NCBI GenBank assembly: GCA_025352125.1
Contig: JANXTZ010000028.1
Location: forward strand, 124,001 to 188,000
Length of the DNA stretch: 64,000 nucleotides
Direction: 5' to 3'
From: Deinococcales bacterium
GTDB lineage: Bacteria > Deinococcota > Deinococci > Deinococcales > JAAFIG01
Under the pieces are notes generated by a model that worked only from the letters and a program-made list of their open reading frames with translations, had not been told where the DNA came from and did no database searches. The position numbers were made by a program, and so were the translations under genes. Below are positions 33,712 through 41,324 of this stretch, piece by piece; position 1 is the first letter of the stretch, and each line of letters opens with the position of its first letter.

Positions 33712-34319
33712 AGCGCACCGTATCTCTCGAGGAACATTTCAACATCGCCTCGAAAATCTGGAAGACGGGTTTTGATGGTCTCATGCGACCAGTCCCACCA
33801 AGCCAGCACCTCGAGTTTTTCAGCAACAGGTTTCGTAAAACGTGGTCGAATCACTTTGGCAGGAACCCCAGCCACTATCGAATACGCCGCAACGTCTTTG
33901 GTCACAACTGCACCCGCGCCAATCACCGCGCCGTTGCCAAGACTCACACCCGCCATGACGGTGGCATTGTGACCAATCCAAACATCGTGTCCAATCAAAA
34001 CCGAATGCGAACGCCGCCACTCAAAAAATTCGGCGTCGTCGTGACCGAGTTCAAACATTGCCGCACGGTACGTGAAATGATGCGAACTGGCACGCTCGAG
34101 CGGATGGTTGCCAGGATTGAGGCGCACAAAACTTGCGATTGAACAAAACTTCCCGACACTCGAGAAATCCACCTGCGAATGCTCACCGATGTAACTGTAA
34201 TCACCGAAACTCGAGTTCTCAATTCTGCAAAACGCCCCGATTTCAGTCCACGCGCCAAGATCGGACGCGTTGACTCGAGCGCCAGTGTGGATGGTGGGGG
34301 TGATGGAAAGCTTGGTCAT
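33708..34319 (-). CDS. Hexapeptide-repeat acetyltransferase of the phn type
   Basis: 203 residues from ATG at 34319. A left-handed beta-helix acyltransferase with repeated I-G-x-x-x-x turns ([36 protein letters not shown], then [37 protein letters not shown]) and the catalytic-type His in NPGNHP. It fits the hexapeptide transferase subfamily that occurs in phosphonate operons. The acceptor is unknown. The start lies in an ATGA overlap with a short upstream frame and has only a weak ribosome site. Confidence 0.85.
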   Translation of the reverse strand: MTKLSITPTIHTGARVNASDLGAWTEIGAFCRIENSSFGDYSYIGEHSQVDFSSVGKFCSIASFVRLNPGNHPLERASSHHFTYRAAMFELGHDDAEFFEWRRSHSVLIGHDVWIGHNATVMAGVSLGNGAVIGAGAVVTKDVAAYSIVAGVPAKVIRPRFTKPVAEKLEVLAWWDWSHETIKTRLPDFRGDVEMFLERYGAL

Positions 34320-34507
34320 TTTGAACCCCAAAACATTGCGAACAAGACACAACCGTTCCCCCGTAGGGACAAGGGCGCAGCAAGCGACCATGCCCGAAGG
34401 TGCGTTTTATGGTCAAGAAGCAGCGCCCCTATGGGAATGTTGTTTTTTTGATGCTCGAGCTTCAGATTTTTCATGGTTTTAGTTTGGAACTGAAACGATT
34501 CGCTCAT
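34316..34507 (-). CDS. 63-codon frame through an inserted repeat, ATGA-coupled at both ends
   Basis: The frame starts in an ATGA overlap with the phnK stop and ends in an ATGA overlap with the acetyltransferase start. Its composition is unusual and most of it is encoded by the palindromic element at 34349-34442. No protein family is recognised. It may be non-functional as a protein but keep ribosomes moving to the next gene, which lacks a good ribosome site. Confidence 0.35.
   Translation of the reverse strand: MSESFQFQTKTMKNLKLEHQKNNIPIGALLLDHKTHLRAWSLAAPLSLRGNGCVLFAMFWGSK
34349..34442. repeat. 94-bp imperfect palindrome (REP/SNR-like) inside the phn operon
   Basis: Outer arms ACAACCGTTCCC and GGGAATGTTGT, middle AGGGCGCAGC / GCAGCGCCCCT, inner GACCAT / ATGGTC, loop about 17 bases. 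Together they fold into one long imperfect hairpin. Size and structure recall the short non-coding repeats of Deinococcus and other REP families. It separates phnK from the acetyltransferase gene. Confidence 0.65.
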
Positions 34508-35313
34508 AACTTCGCGTGAACAAGTTGCTGCGTGTAGGCGTGTTGCGGGTCCTCGAGCACCTGATCTGTCAATCCAGATTCGACGACCCGTCCGCCGCGC
34601 ATGACCATCACACGGTCTGCGAGCGTGCGAATCACGCCCAGGTCATGCGAGACCAGAATCATGGTCATCTCGAGTTCAAATTGCAAACGTTTGAGGGTGT
34701 CGAGCACGAGCGCCTGAACGCTGACATCCAAGCCCGTGGTGGGTTCGTCGAGCAGCAGCAGTTTGGGTTTCATGGCGATGGCTTTGGCGAGTTGCACCCG
34801 TTGCTGCATTCCACCAGACAGGTGAATCGGCGGTTCGTCCATTCTGGCAATTGGAAATTCGCTGGCTTGCAGGGATTCCCTGGCGGCGCGGCGCAGCTCG
34901 GCAAAACGCTTCTCGCCCGCCAGAATCAGGCGTTCGGCAACGTTGCCGCTCGAGGATTTGTGCATCCTTAAACCCAGGTGCGGGTTCTGGTAGACAATGC
35001 CAATGTGATGCACGCGGGTTTCACGTTTTTGAAAGCGGTTCAACTCGAATAAATTCTGCCCCAAAAGTTCAGGAATCTCGAGCTGATACGTGCCAGAGGT
35101 CTCGGGTTCTTCAAGGTTTAAAAGGCGCAAGACCGTGCTTTTTCCGCTGCCAGATTCGCCGACAATTCCCAGCACCTCGCCAGGGTAAACGTGGAGGCTG
35201 ACATTCTCAAGGGCGCGAATGCCGCCGTAATTTTTGCAGAGGTTGTTGACGCGCAACAACGGCTGCATCTCGAGCAGGCGCGGCGCGTCCAGGGTCATCT
35301 CGAGCAGGCTCAT
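34504..35313 (-). CDS. phnK: C-P lyase ABC-type subunit PhnK
   Basis: 269 residues. Walker A GESGSGKST, Q-loop GIVYQNPHLGLRM, signature LSGGMQQRVQLAKAI, Walker B LLLLDEPTTGLD, H-loop LVSHDLG. PhnK binds the PhnGHIJ core as a dimer in the E. coli complex. Overlaps phnJ by four bases. The N-terminal ~17 residues before PLLRVNNL are extra compared with the usual start. Confidence 0.95.
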   Translation of the reverse strand: MSLLEMTLDAPRLLEMQPLLRVNNLCKNYGGIRALENVSLHVYPGEVLGIVGESGSGKSTVLRLLNLEEPETSGTYQLEIPELLGQNLFELNRFQKRETRVHHIGIVYQNPHLGLRMHKSSSGNVAERLILAGEKRFAELRRAARESLQASEFPIARMDEPPIHLSGGMQQRVQLAKAIAMKPKLLLLDEPTTGLDVSVQALVLDTLKRLQFELEMTMILVSHDLGVIRTLADRVMVMRGGRVVESGLTDQVLEDPQHAYTQQLVHAKL

Positions 35314-36251
35314 GACGCGCCCTTCAAAAATCCTGTGATGTAAAAATTCGTGTCGTCATCAAAATAGGTTGCGCCAATTTCAATTTCTTCACCCGCCATT
35401 TGCCGCTCGAGTTTTTGTTTTAAACCCGTGTCCGAAAGTTGGTAACTCGAGCCGCCGCCGTCCTGCGGAATCTCGGACATGAATTTGCCTGCCGCGCCCG
35501 TGCTGGCATCCCGCCAACCGCGCTGGTCCTCGATCTGAAATGGCACGTCCTCAAACTCGAGCGGATACACGTCAGTGTACGGTGGCACGGCGTAAAGGCG
35601 TTTTTCGCGCCCAGCCGAAAGCAGGGTCAGGTGCGCCGCCTGATGGAGTTTTGGCGTGTCAAACCGTGGAATCGGGCTGGGAGCCATGACGTAACGCCCA
35701 TTGACCAGCACGGGATAATCCGCACCGTAACTGACCTCGCGGTATTTGACCAAATCTTCATAAAGTCCGAGCCACAACAGTGCGTAATCGCCATCACTGT
35801 GCATCTCTCGGGCGCGGGCGTAACTGGGTTCGATGCTGGATAAGATTTCGGGCATGGGTACTTGCAAGACCAAGACCTGACGCTCGTTCAACAACTCCTC
35901 GGGAATGCGGTGGCGCGATTGAATCAGGCTCGCCGCCAGGGTGTCGGTGGTGGTTTTGACGCCAGTCATGCGGGCGATAAAACGCCTTAAATTGGCGGCG
36001 TTCACGCTGTCGTCATCACCCTGGTCGATCACCTTGACAGTGTCATTTACGCCAACCAATGCCAGGCTGACCTGCAAACCACCCGTTCCCCAACCTCGAG
36101 CCATCGGCACTTCGCGGCTGGCATACGGCACTTGATAGCCTGGAATGGCGATGGCTTTTAAAATTTTGCGGCGCAATTCGCGTTTGGCAAATTCGTCCAA
36201 AAATGCGTAGGCATAATCTTGACGCTCAAATGCAAGTTCGGAAAGTTTCAC
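35310..36251 (-). CDS. phnJ: PhnJ homologue without any cysteine
   Basis: 313 residues. Most of the chain follows PhnJ closely: AIAIPGYQVPYASREVPMARGWGTGG (with Gly38 at the place of the glycyl-radical Gly32 of E. coli), KVIDQGDDDSVNA, SRHRIPE, NGRYVMAPSPIPRFD and GREKRLYAVPPYT. E. coli PhnJ then has CxxC-x21-C-x5-C, which binds the [4Fe-4S] cluster and supplies the thiyl radical. Here the aligned stretch reads WRDAST...QLSDTGLK; the four positions fall near Arg247, Ser250, Leu272 and Lys278. The whole protein has no Cys. The C-terminus is about 30 residues longer than usual. A radical-SAM reaction as known is therefore excluded unless another subunit supplies the cluster. Confidence 0.92.
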   Translation of the reverse strand: MKLSELAFERQDYAYAFLDEFAKRELRRKILKAIAIPGYQVPYASREVPMARGWGTGGLQVSLALVGVNDTVKVIDQGDDDSVNAANLRRFIARMTGVKTTTDTLAASLIQSRHRIPEELLNERQVLVLQVPMPEILSSIEPSYARAREMHSDGDYALLWLGLYEDLVKYREVSYGADYPVLVNGRYVMAPSPIPRFDTPKLHQAAHLTLLSAGREKRLYAVPPYTDVYPLEFEDVPFQIEDQRGWRDASTGAAGKFMSEIPQDGGGSSYQLSDTGLKQKLERQMAGEEIEIGATYFDDDTNFYITGFLKGAS

Positions 36252-37342
36252 ACGCCCACCGCTTCCAATTCAAGCTCGAGCGAGCCGCCCGCCTGGGCTT
36301 TGCGCACCCGGTCCAAATCGCTCGAGAAGGTCACGTAGTGCGGCAGTTTGTAATGGATGCAAAAGCCAGATGCCTCGACGGGTTCGGTGTGCGAGAGCAC
36401 GAATTCCTCCTGGTGGGCGGGGTGCGGGTCTTGCAGGCTCATGGCGACATCGAGCATGGCGGCGGCAATCAATTTGGTTTCGTTCCAGCCCAGACACGCG
36501 GCAAAACCCAGGCTCAGTTCGGGCGGGGTTTTGCCGCTCGAGAATGGGGTCACGACCTCGGCACTCGAGACGCGAACCCGCCCAGCGCTAAACACCGCGC
36601 CAGTGATTGGATGCTCGAGTTGCACCTCGGCATACGCCAGTCGCACCTCGTTGACGGTCGGATGAATGCCGCCGTAACCGCGCATGTTGGAATAGCCCAG
36701 CGTCAAGATGCCGCCCGTGTCCGCCCGTGCCAGTGCCTGCAAGCGTTGCGCCCGAGGTGCGGGATAAATCGGTGGCTCGCGGGTGATGTCGGGCAGTGCG
36801 GCAACCTCTCGAGAAGTCTGAACAGCAGGCTCGAGTTCGCCAGCCAGCAAGCCAACCTCGCGCTGCCAGTCGGTTAATTTTGGGTAACTCGAGGGTGCGG
36901 CATTTTTTGTCTCGAGTTTTGGTGCTTGGATGCTGTCGGTTTCCAATGCCTCGAGTCTTAAAACGCGGTGACTGTAATCGAGCGTCGGTCCAAGAATCTG
37001 CCCGCCAGGAATGTCTTTGAACGCCGCGCTGATGCGCCGAACAACCATTGTGGTTTCGCTCGAGATCGGCAGGGCGTAAAACAATCTGGGTTGCGTGCTG
37101 CGGTAGGCACGCAGCAACAAGACCGCCTCGTACAAATCGCCGCCCGTTTGCGCCAGCGCCAGCGCCGCCAGTTCTGGGGCGTACAACGAACCCTCGCCCA
37201 TGACGCGGTCCACCAGATACGGCATGTGCCGTTCGATGGCACGAATGTTCTGGCGCGTCAGATCACCGTTCAGAATACGGTACAAACCCTCAGAATTTTG
37301 AATCGCCTCTTCGCCGCCCCGAGCCGCCACATACGCCATCAA
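36248..37342 (-). CDS. phnI: C-P lyase core subunit PhnI
   Basis: 364 residues. In E. coli PhnI is a core nucleosidase/transferase subunit that attaches the phosphonate to ribose of ATP. Conserved blocks: YVAARGGEEAI, DRVMGEGSLYAPELAALALAQ, LLRAYRST, DIPGGQILGPTLDYSHR, DITREPPIYP, YGGIHP, EEFVLSH, and GFCIHYKLPHYVTF with the two His that contribute to the Zn site at the PhnJ interface. Everything expected appears to be present. Overlaps phnH and phnJ by four bases each. Confidence 0.95.
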   Translation of the reverse strand: MMAYVAARGGEEAIQNSEGLYRILNGDLTRQNIRAIERHMPYLVDRVMGEGSLYAPELAALALAQTGGDLYEAVLLLRAYRSTQPRLFYALPISSETTMVVRRISAAFKDIPGGQILGPTLDYSHRVLRLEALETDSIQAPKLETKNAAPSSYPKLTDWQREVGLLAGELEPAVQTSREVAALPDITREPPIYPAPRAQRLQALARADTGGILTLGYSNMRGYGGIHPTVNEVRLAYAEVQLEHPITGAVFSAGRVRVSSAEVVTPFSSGKTPPELSLGFAACLGWNETKLIAAAMLDVAMSLQDPHPAHQEEFVLSHTEPVEASGFCIHYKLPHYVTFSSDLDRVRKAQAGGSLELELEAVGV

Positions 37343-37917
37343 AAGCCGCCCTGAATCTCGAGTTTGGTGCTGCGCGGAATGCCGACAAGCTTGCAGTCAC
37401 GGTTGTCTCGAGCCACAAGCAGCAAATCCCAGCCGAGCGGAAAACTGACCACACGATTGCGGAGTCTGAAAATCTCGAGCGGCAAATTGCCAACTTCAAG
37501 TCTGGTTTTGTCCTGAATGCCAGCTCCAGTCAACTCGAGTTTTAGTCCTGGTAGGAATTCGCAGACGATCACCAAGGTCGCGCTCTGGTCGGGATTCAGC
37601 AGTGTGCCAATCGGCGCGGATTCCAGCAAGAACAGTTGCTCGAGCGAGATGGCTGGGTAGAATTGATACGCGGCTTTGTCGGCTGCCTCGCAGTGAGCGC
37701 CCGTTTTTTTGAATTTGGAGCACAACACCGTGTCGGGTGTGAAAAAGCTTGTCTCGAGATCAAGTACGGTTTGGGCTATTGTCTCGAGTCCAGTTGCATC
37801 CGTCTCGAGCGGCGTAAAATGCTGTATCTCGCCAGGTCTTGAGAGCGCCCACATCAACGCCGTGAAGGTCTGCTGCGAACGGGATTCTTGCTCGGTCAGC
37901 ACTGGCACAGCCATCAA
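37339..37917 (-). CDS. phnH: C-P lyase core subunit PhnH
   Basis: 192 residues: SRSQQTFTALMWALSRPGEI at the N-terminus, LLDLETSFF-like (VLDLETSFFTPD), a PhnH PLP-transferase-like fold core and GVDLLL-type ending (GWDLLLVARD...IPRSTKLE). PhnH is a structural subunit of the PhnGHIJ core without known catalysis. Tandem ATG codons (37917 and 37914) give a start ambiguity of one residue; the second overlaps the phnG stop. Confidence 0.93.
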   Translation of the reverse strand: MMAVPVLTEQESRSQQTFTALMWALSRPGEIQHFTPLETDATGLETIAQTVLDLETSFFTPDTVLCSKFKKTGAHCEAADKAAYQFYPAISLEQLFLLESAPIGTLLNPDQSATLVIVCEFLPGLKLELTGAGIQDKTRLEVGNLPLEIFRLRNRVVSFPLGWDLLLVARDNRDCKLVGIPRSTKLEIQGGF

Positions 37918-38333
37918 AACGTCTCCATCTGCACGCGGGTGCTTTCAACCTGAGCCAGCAAAAGCTGGTCGCTCGAATCGAGCGAGACTTTTTGGGTGTT
38001 CACAAACTCGAGAATCTGTTCGGTGTGAATCCCTTCAGTCAGCGCCGCATCCAGAATGGCAACCGCCAGCGCCTGCTCGAGGTCACGTCCGAGACAAGCG
38101 TTGAAGCCCTCAGACTTCCCGAGTTGCACCCGGGCGACGCTTAAAAGTACCTCACCCAAATGAAAGGTTGTTCCCTGGGCGCTGTCCACGGCGGGCAGCA
38201 TCGCCAAGCCCGTGCGATTCTCGAGCACGATCAAACCCTGAAATTCAGCAGACTCGAGCAGACTATCAGTGAAGGTTTTGATTGCTTCGGCATTTGAATT
38301 GTTCAAGACTGAAAGGATTTCGGCTTGCGTCAT
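37914..38333 (-). CDS. phnG: C-P lyase core subunit PhnG
   Basis: 139 residues. Features of PhnG: a helical N-terminus, GLIVLENRTGLAML, FHLGEVLLSVARVQL (the usual FxLGE block) and CLGRDLEQALAVAILDAAL. Works in the PhnGHIJ core. Its start overlaps the phnE stop (ATGA), so transporter and enzyme genes form one transcript. Confidence 0.93.
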   Translation of the reverse strand: MTQAEILSVLNNSNAEAIKTFTDSLLESAEFQGLIVLENRTGLAMLPAVDSAQGTTFHLGEVLLSVARVQLGKSEGFNACLGRDLEQALAVAILDAALTEGIHTEQILEFVNTQKVSLDSSDQLLLAQVESTRVQMETF

Positions 38334-39157
38334 GTCAAACGCTCCCGAATCTTGCTCGAGAGAAAATCCACGAAAAACACCGAAACAATGATCAGTGAAA
38401 TGATTGCACCTGCGGCTGGGAAATCGAAGCCGCGCAACGCCTCGTTTAAGAAAAACCCGATGCCGCCCGCACCCACCAAACCCAGCACCTGGGCGGCGCG
38501 AACGTTGGATTCAAAACGGTACAAGGTCATGGAGGCAACATGCGGCAAGACTTGCGGGAAGACGCCGTGGGTAAAAGCTTGAAAGGCGTTTCCGCCCGCC
38601 GCCCGGACGGCTTCGATCTGTCCCGCATCAACGGTTTCGATGCCCTCAGAAAAAAGCTTGGCGAGAATGCCTGTGGTGTAGACCGCCAGCGCCAGAATGC
38701 CAGGAAACGGTCCCAAGCCAACCGCGACCACAAACACCAGCGCCAGCACGAATTCTGGCACGGCACGCAACAAATCGAGCACACGGCGCGTGATAAAATA
38801 AACCACAGGATGCGGGCTAGTGTTTTTCGCCCCAAGAATTGAAAGCCCAATCGCTGGCACTATCGCCAGCGCCGTTCCCCACATTGCCATCTTGACGGTC
38901 AGTAAAATTTGCTCGAGGTATTCTGGAAACCTCGAGAAGTTGGGCGGGATAAATCCAGAGTTGGGTTTGTCGCTTGTACCGAACAGCAATTTCCAGGATT
39001 CGCCGACACCCTGCAAGAGTTTAGCCAGGCTGATTTCCGTGCCAAAAAATGCCCAGACCATCAATGCCGCGATGCCAAGCCACATGAACGTACTGAGCAG
39101 CCGTTGGCGTTTGACTTTGGCGGGCGCTTCGATGTTGACAGTTTGAATGCTGGTCAT
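38330..39157 (-). CDS. phnE: Phosphonate ABC transporter permease
   Basis: 275 residues from the ATG after TTTAAGGAATCC; the frame is open for another 63 codons upstream without permease similarity. About six membrane helices, with LLTVKMAMWGTALAIVPAIGLSILGAKN and the ABC-permease coupling loop EAVRAAGGNAFQAFTHGVFPQVLP. Imports phosphonates with PhnC and PhnD. Only one PhnE gene is present, so it would act as a homodimer. Confidence 0.94.
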   Translation of the reverse strand: MTSIQTVNIEAPAKVKRQRLLSTFMWLGIAALMVWAFFGTEISLAKLLQGVGESWKLLFGTSDKPNSGFIPPNFSRFPEYLEQILLTVKMAMWGTALAIVPAIGLSILGAKNTSPHPVVYFITRRVLDLLRAVPEFVLALVFVVAVGLGPFPGILALAVYTTGILAKLFSEGIETVDAGQIEAVRAAGGNAFQAFTHGVFPQVLPHVASMTLYRFESNVRAAQVLGLVGAGGIGFFLNEALRGFDFPAAGAIISLIIVSVFFVDFLSSKIRERLT

Positions 39158-39196
39158 GGATTCCTTAAAAATAATTCTGAATTTTTCTTTTTGAAA

Positions 39197-39236
39197 AGCG
39201 CCTGGGAGCATCAGACCCGATACTCCCAACAGCGCT
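39197..39236 (-). promoter_or_regulatory. Intercistronic hairpin between phnD and phnE
   Basis: Nested arms AGCGC / GCGCT (39197-39201, 39232-39236), GGGAG / CTCCC and ATC / GAT form a bulged hairpin in the 203-bp gap, without a T-tract. In binding-protein operons such hairpins often protect the upstream message, giving more binding protein than permease. Confidence 0.5.
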
Positions 39237-39360
39237 GCGTTACCTAAAACCGTGTGACCGAAAAACTTCTGCCCGAGCAATTCACAATACGCATCCAATT
39301 GCTGTGCCCGAGTGATGCGATGAATCTCAAAGGGTTTCATCCTCAAGATTCAAAAAAGAT

Positions 39361-40245
39361 TTACTTCTTGAGTTGCTTTTTGATCTCTCGAGCGTCGCGG
39401 ATTGGGTCGAAGTCTTTGTCGTCAACGCTGATGTAGCCTTTGATGTTGAAGGCGTCGAGTGCTTTGGGGTCTTTGAAGTTCAAAAAGGCGTCTTTGATAG
39501 CTTTGCGAAGGCTGGCTGGCAGGTCTTTGCGAACAGCGGTTGGTCCGTTTGGAATCGGCTTGGATGTCCAGAGGGTACGCACATCGCTAGCTTTGATGAC
39601 ACCTTTGTCGATGGCGGTTTGCAGGCTTTGATCGTTGCTCGCGCCCGCATCAACTTTGCCGCCGGCGATTGAAAGGATCGAGTTTTCGTGCGAACCCGCA
39701 AAGATCACTTTGCTGAAATACTCGTCTGGTTTGACTTTCAAATCCTTCAAGAAATACACCAACGGAATCAAGTAGCCCGAGGTGCTTTCTGGGTCAACGA
39801 ACGCGAAGGTCTTGCCCTTAATATCGCTGATGGTTTTGATCATGCTGTCGGCTTTGGTCATGATCAGGCTCTTGTACGAAGCCCCACCCTTGATGTTGTT
39901 GGGGATCACCAATGCCTCGACATTGCCATCACTCTGCTCGACGGCATCGAGGTAAGAGTTTGCGCCGTAATCTGCGAGGTCAACCTGCTTGGCTTTTTGC
40001 GCCAAGATGACAGCCGTGTAATCCGCACCGTTTTGGAATTTGATTTTCAAACCCAGGGTTTTCTCGAGGTAAGCGACCAAGGGCGCGTAACGCTGGGTTG
40101 CATCTTTGCTGGCTTCGGTTGGCACGGTGGCGTAGACCAATTCGTTTGGCCAGCCGGTGCGGTCTTGCGCGGCGACGTTCTGAAGTCCCAAACCGAGGGC
40201 GGCGATAGCCAAAGTACCAAGACCAAGTGCGACAATTTTCTTCAT
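39361..40245 (-). CDS. phnD: Phosphonate-binding protein
   Basis: 294 residues from the ATG after AAGGAG (a GTG two codons earlier is less well placed). Signal peptide to about residue 26. Type II periplasmic binding fold: LVYATVPTEASKDATQRYAPLVAYLEKTLGLKIKFQNGADYTAVI, LADYGANSYL, KGKTFAFVDPESTSGYL, FAGSHENSI, GASND. Close in layout to the orphan copy at 50520-51419. It begins four bases within the end of phnC. Confidence 0.95.
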   Translation of the reverse strand: MKKIVALGLGTLAIAALGLGLQNVAAQDRTGWPNELVYATVPTEASKDATQRYAPLVAYLEKTLGLKIKFQNGADYTAVILAQKAKQVDLADYGANSYLDAVEQSDGNVEALVIPNNIKGGASYKSLIMTKADSMIKTISDIKGKTFAFVDPESTSGYLIPLVYFLKDLKVKPDEYFSKVIFAGSHENSILSIAGGKVDAGASNDQSLQTAIDKGVIKASDVRTLWTSKPIPNGPTAVRKDLPASLRKAIKDAFLNFKDPKALDAFNIKGYISVDDKDFDPIRDAREIKKQLKK

Positions 40246-41150
40246 TTCCACTCCTTTTTGCTTCTCGAGTTCGAGAGTCCTGCTGGGTCGTGCGTGTAAG
40301 AATTGATGGTGAATTGATTGGTAATAACGGCGCTCGAGCCTGGAACTGAGATTGGCATGGAAACCACGGGACGCTCGAGGTTGAGGGCATCGCTGGCGGT
40401 TTCAGCCGTGTCGTTTTCACCGTAATATAGCGCTCGAGCCGCATCGTCATCGAGTTGATCGGCGCGACCATCGAAGACCACCTGCCCAGCCCGCAAACCC
40501 ACCACGCGCTTGGCGTAATCGCGCACCGCATCGAGGTGGTGAAGGTTGACCAGTACCGCAATTGAATCTTGTTGTTGAATCTCGAGCAGCAACTCCATGA
40601 CCTGTTCGCTGGATTTTGGATCGAGTGCCGAGATTGGTTCGTCGGCAAGGATTAATTTGGGTTGTTGCGCCAACGCCCTGGCGATGCCCACGCGTTGCTG
40701 CTGCCCGCCTGAGAGGGTGTCCGCCCGTTGCCAAGCCTGGTCTGCCATGCCAACCCGCTCGAGCATTCGCATGGCAAGCTCGCGGTCGGCTCTGGAATAG
40801 GCTTTAAAACTCGAGCGCAGGGTGCCCATAAAACCCAAACGCCCGATCAAGACATTCTCGAGTGCCGTGAGACGCCGAATCAAATTGAACTGTTGAAAGA
40901 CCATGCCAATCTTGCGACGCTCGAGCCGCACGACAGCATCGCTCGCTTTGGTGATTTCGGTGTTCTCGAGCCAGACCTTGCCGTTGCTTGGTCGCACCAG
41001 ACCATTTAAAACCCGCATCAGTGTGCTCTTGCCCGCACCGCTCGGTCCGATCAGCGCCGTAAAGTGCTGCCCGCCAAACTCGAGGTTGAGGTTTTGAAGC
41101 GCCAAAGTACCGTTGGCATACTGGTGACTGACCTGTTCGAGACGAATCAA
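40242..41150 (-). CDS. phnC: Phosphonate ABC transporter ATPase, TTG start
   Basis: 302 residues. Walker A GPSGAGKST, Q-loop GMVFQQFNLI, signature LSGGQQQRVGIARAL, Walker B LILADEPISALD, H-loop NLHHLDAV. The start is TTG, 6 bases after GGAGG, at the end of a strong hairpin (41159-41180). The C-terminus runs about 50 residues past the ATPase domain into a polar tail that overlaps the phnD start. First gene of the operon. Confidence 0.93.
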   Translation of the reverse strand: MIRLEQVSHQYANGTLALQNLNLEFGGQHFTALIGPSGAGKSTLMRVLNGLVRPSNGKVWLENTEITKASDAVVRLERRKIGMVFQQFNLIRRLTALENVLIGRLGFMGTLRSSFKAYSRADRELAMRMLERVGMADQAWQRADTLSGGQQQRVGIARALAQQPKLILADEPISALDPKSSEQVMELLLEIQQQDSIAVLVNLHHLDAVRDYAKRVVGLRAGQVVFDGRADQLDDDAARALYYGENDTAETASDALNLERPVVSMPISVPGSSAVITNQFTINSYTHDPAGLSNSRSKKEWK

Positions 41151-41158
41151 AACGCACC

Positions 41159-41180
41159 TCCGACCAAAGTGTTGGTCGGA
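41159..41180 (-). promoter_or_regulatory. Hairpin overlapping the phnC ribosome site
   Basis: Perfect 9-bp inverted repeat TCCGACCAA / TTGGTCGGA with a 4-base loop. On the minus strand the right arm ends in GGA and merges with the Shine-Dalgarno GGAGG of the TTG-started phnC. It could be an operator of a dimeric repressor, or an RNA hairpin that masks the ribosome site. Confidence 0.6.
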
Positions 41181-41274
41181 CTTAAATTAAGCGCCGTTTG
41201 TCATGGCAAAGTATGTCAGCGCAGTGTTTGCCCAAATGCTCATGTTCTTCAATCTCGAGTGAACATTGGAGCAT

Positions 41275-41306
41275 CAAAAAAAGCCAGGGCAACACGCTCT
41301 GGCTTT
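41275..41306 (-). terminator. Terminator of the ABC importer operon
   Basis: Minus strand: AAAGCCAG / CTGGCTTT with an 11-base loop, then four to five more T. It lies 19 bp after the binding-protein stop and insulates the phn promoter region. Confidence 0.85.
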
Positions 41307-41324
41307 CCGTTAAAAGCTTAAGAA

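Noticed and set aside
35310-36251. Frameshift or sequencing error as cause of the missing PhnJ cysteines
   Set aside because: The DNA of the C-terminal region was read through: the frame keeps PhnJ blocks on both sides (PFQIED before, SDTG after), and neighbouring frames show no CxxC motif.
41199-41219. Pho-box-like TGTCA repeats upstream of phnC
   Set aside because: The two TGTCA elements are 15 bp apart instead of 11, and the rest of the consensus is missing.
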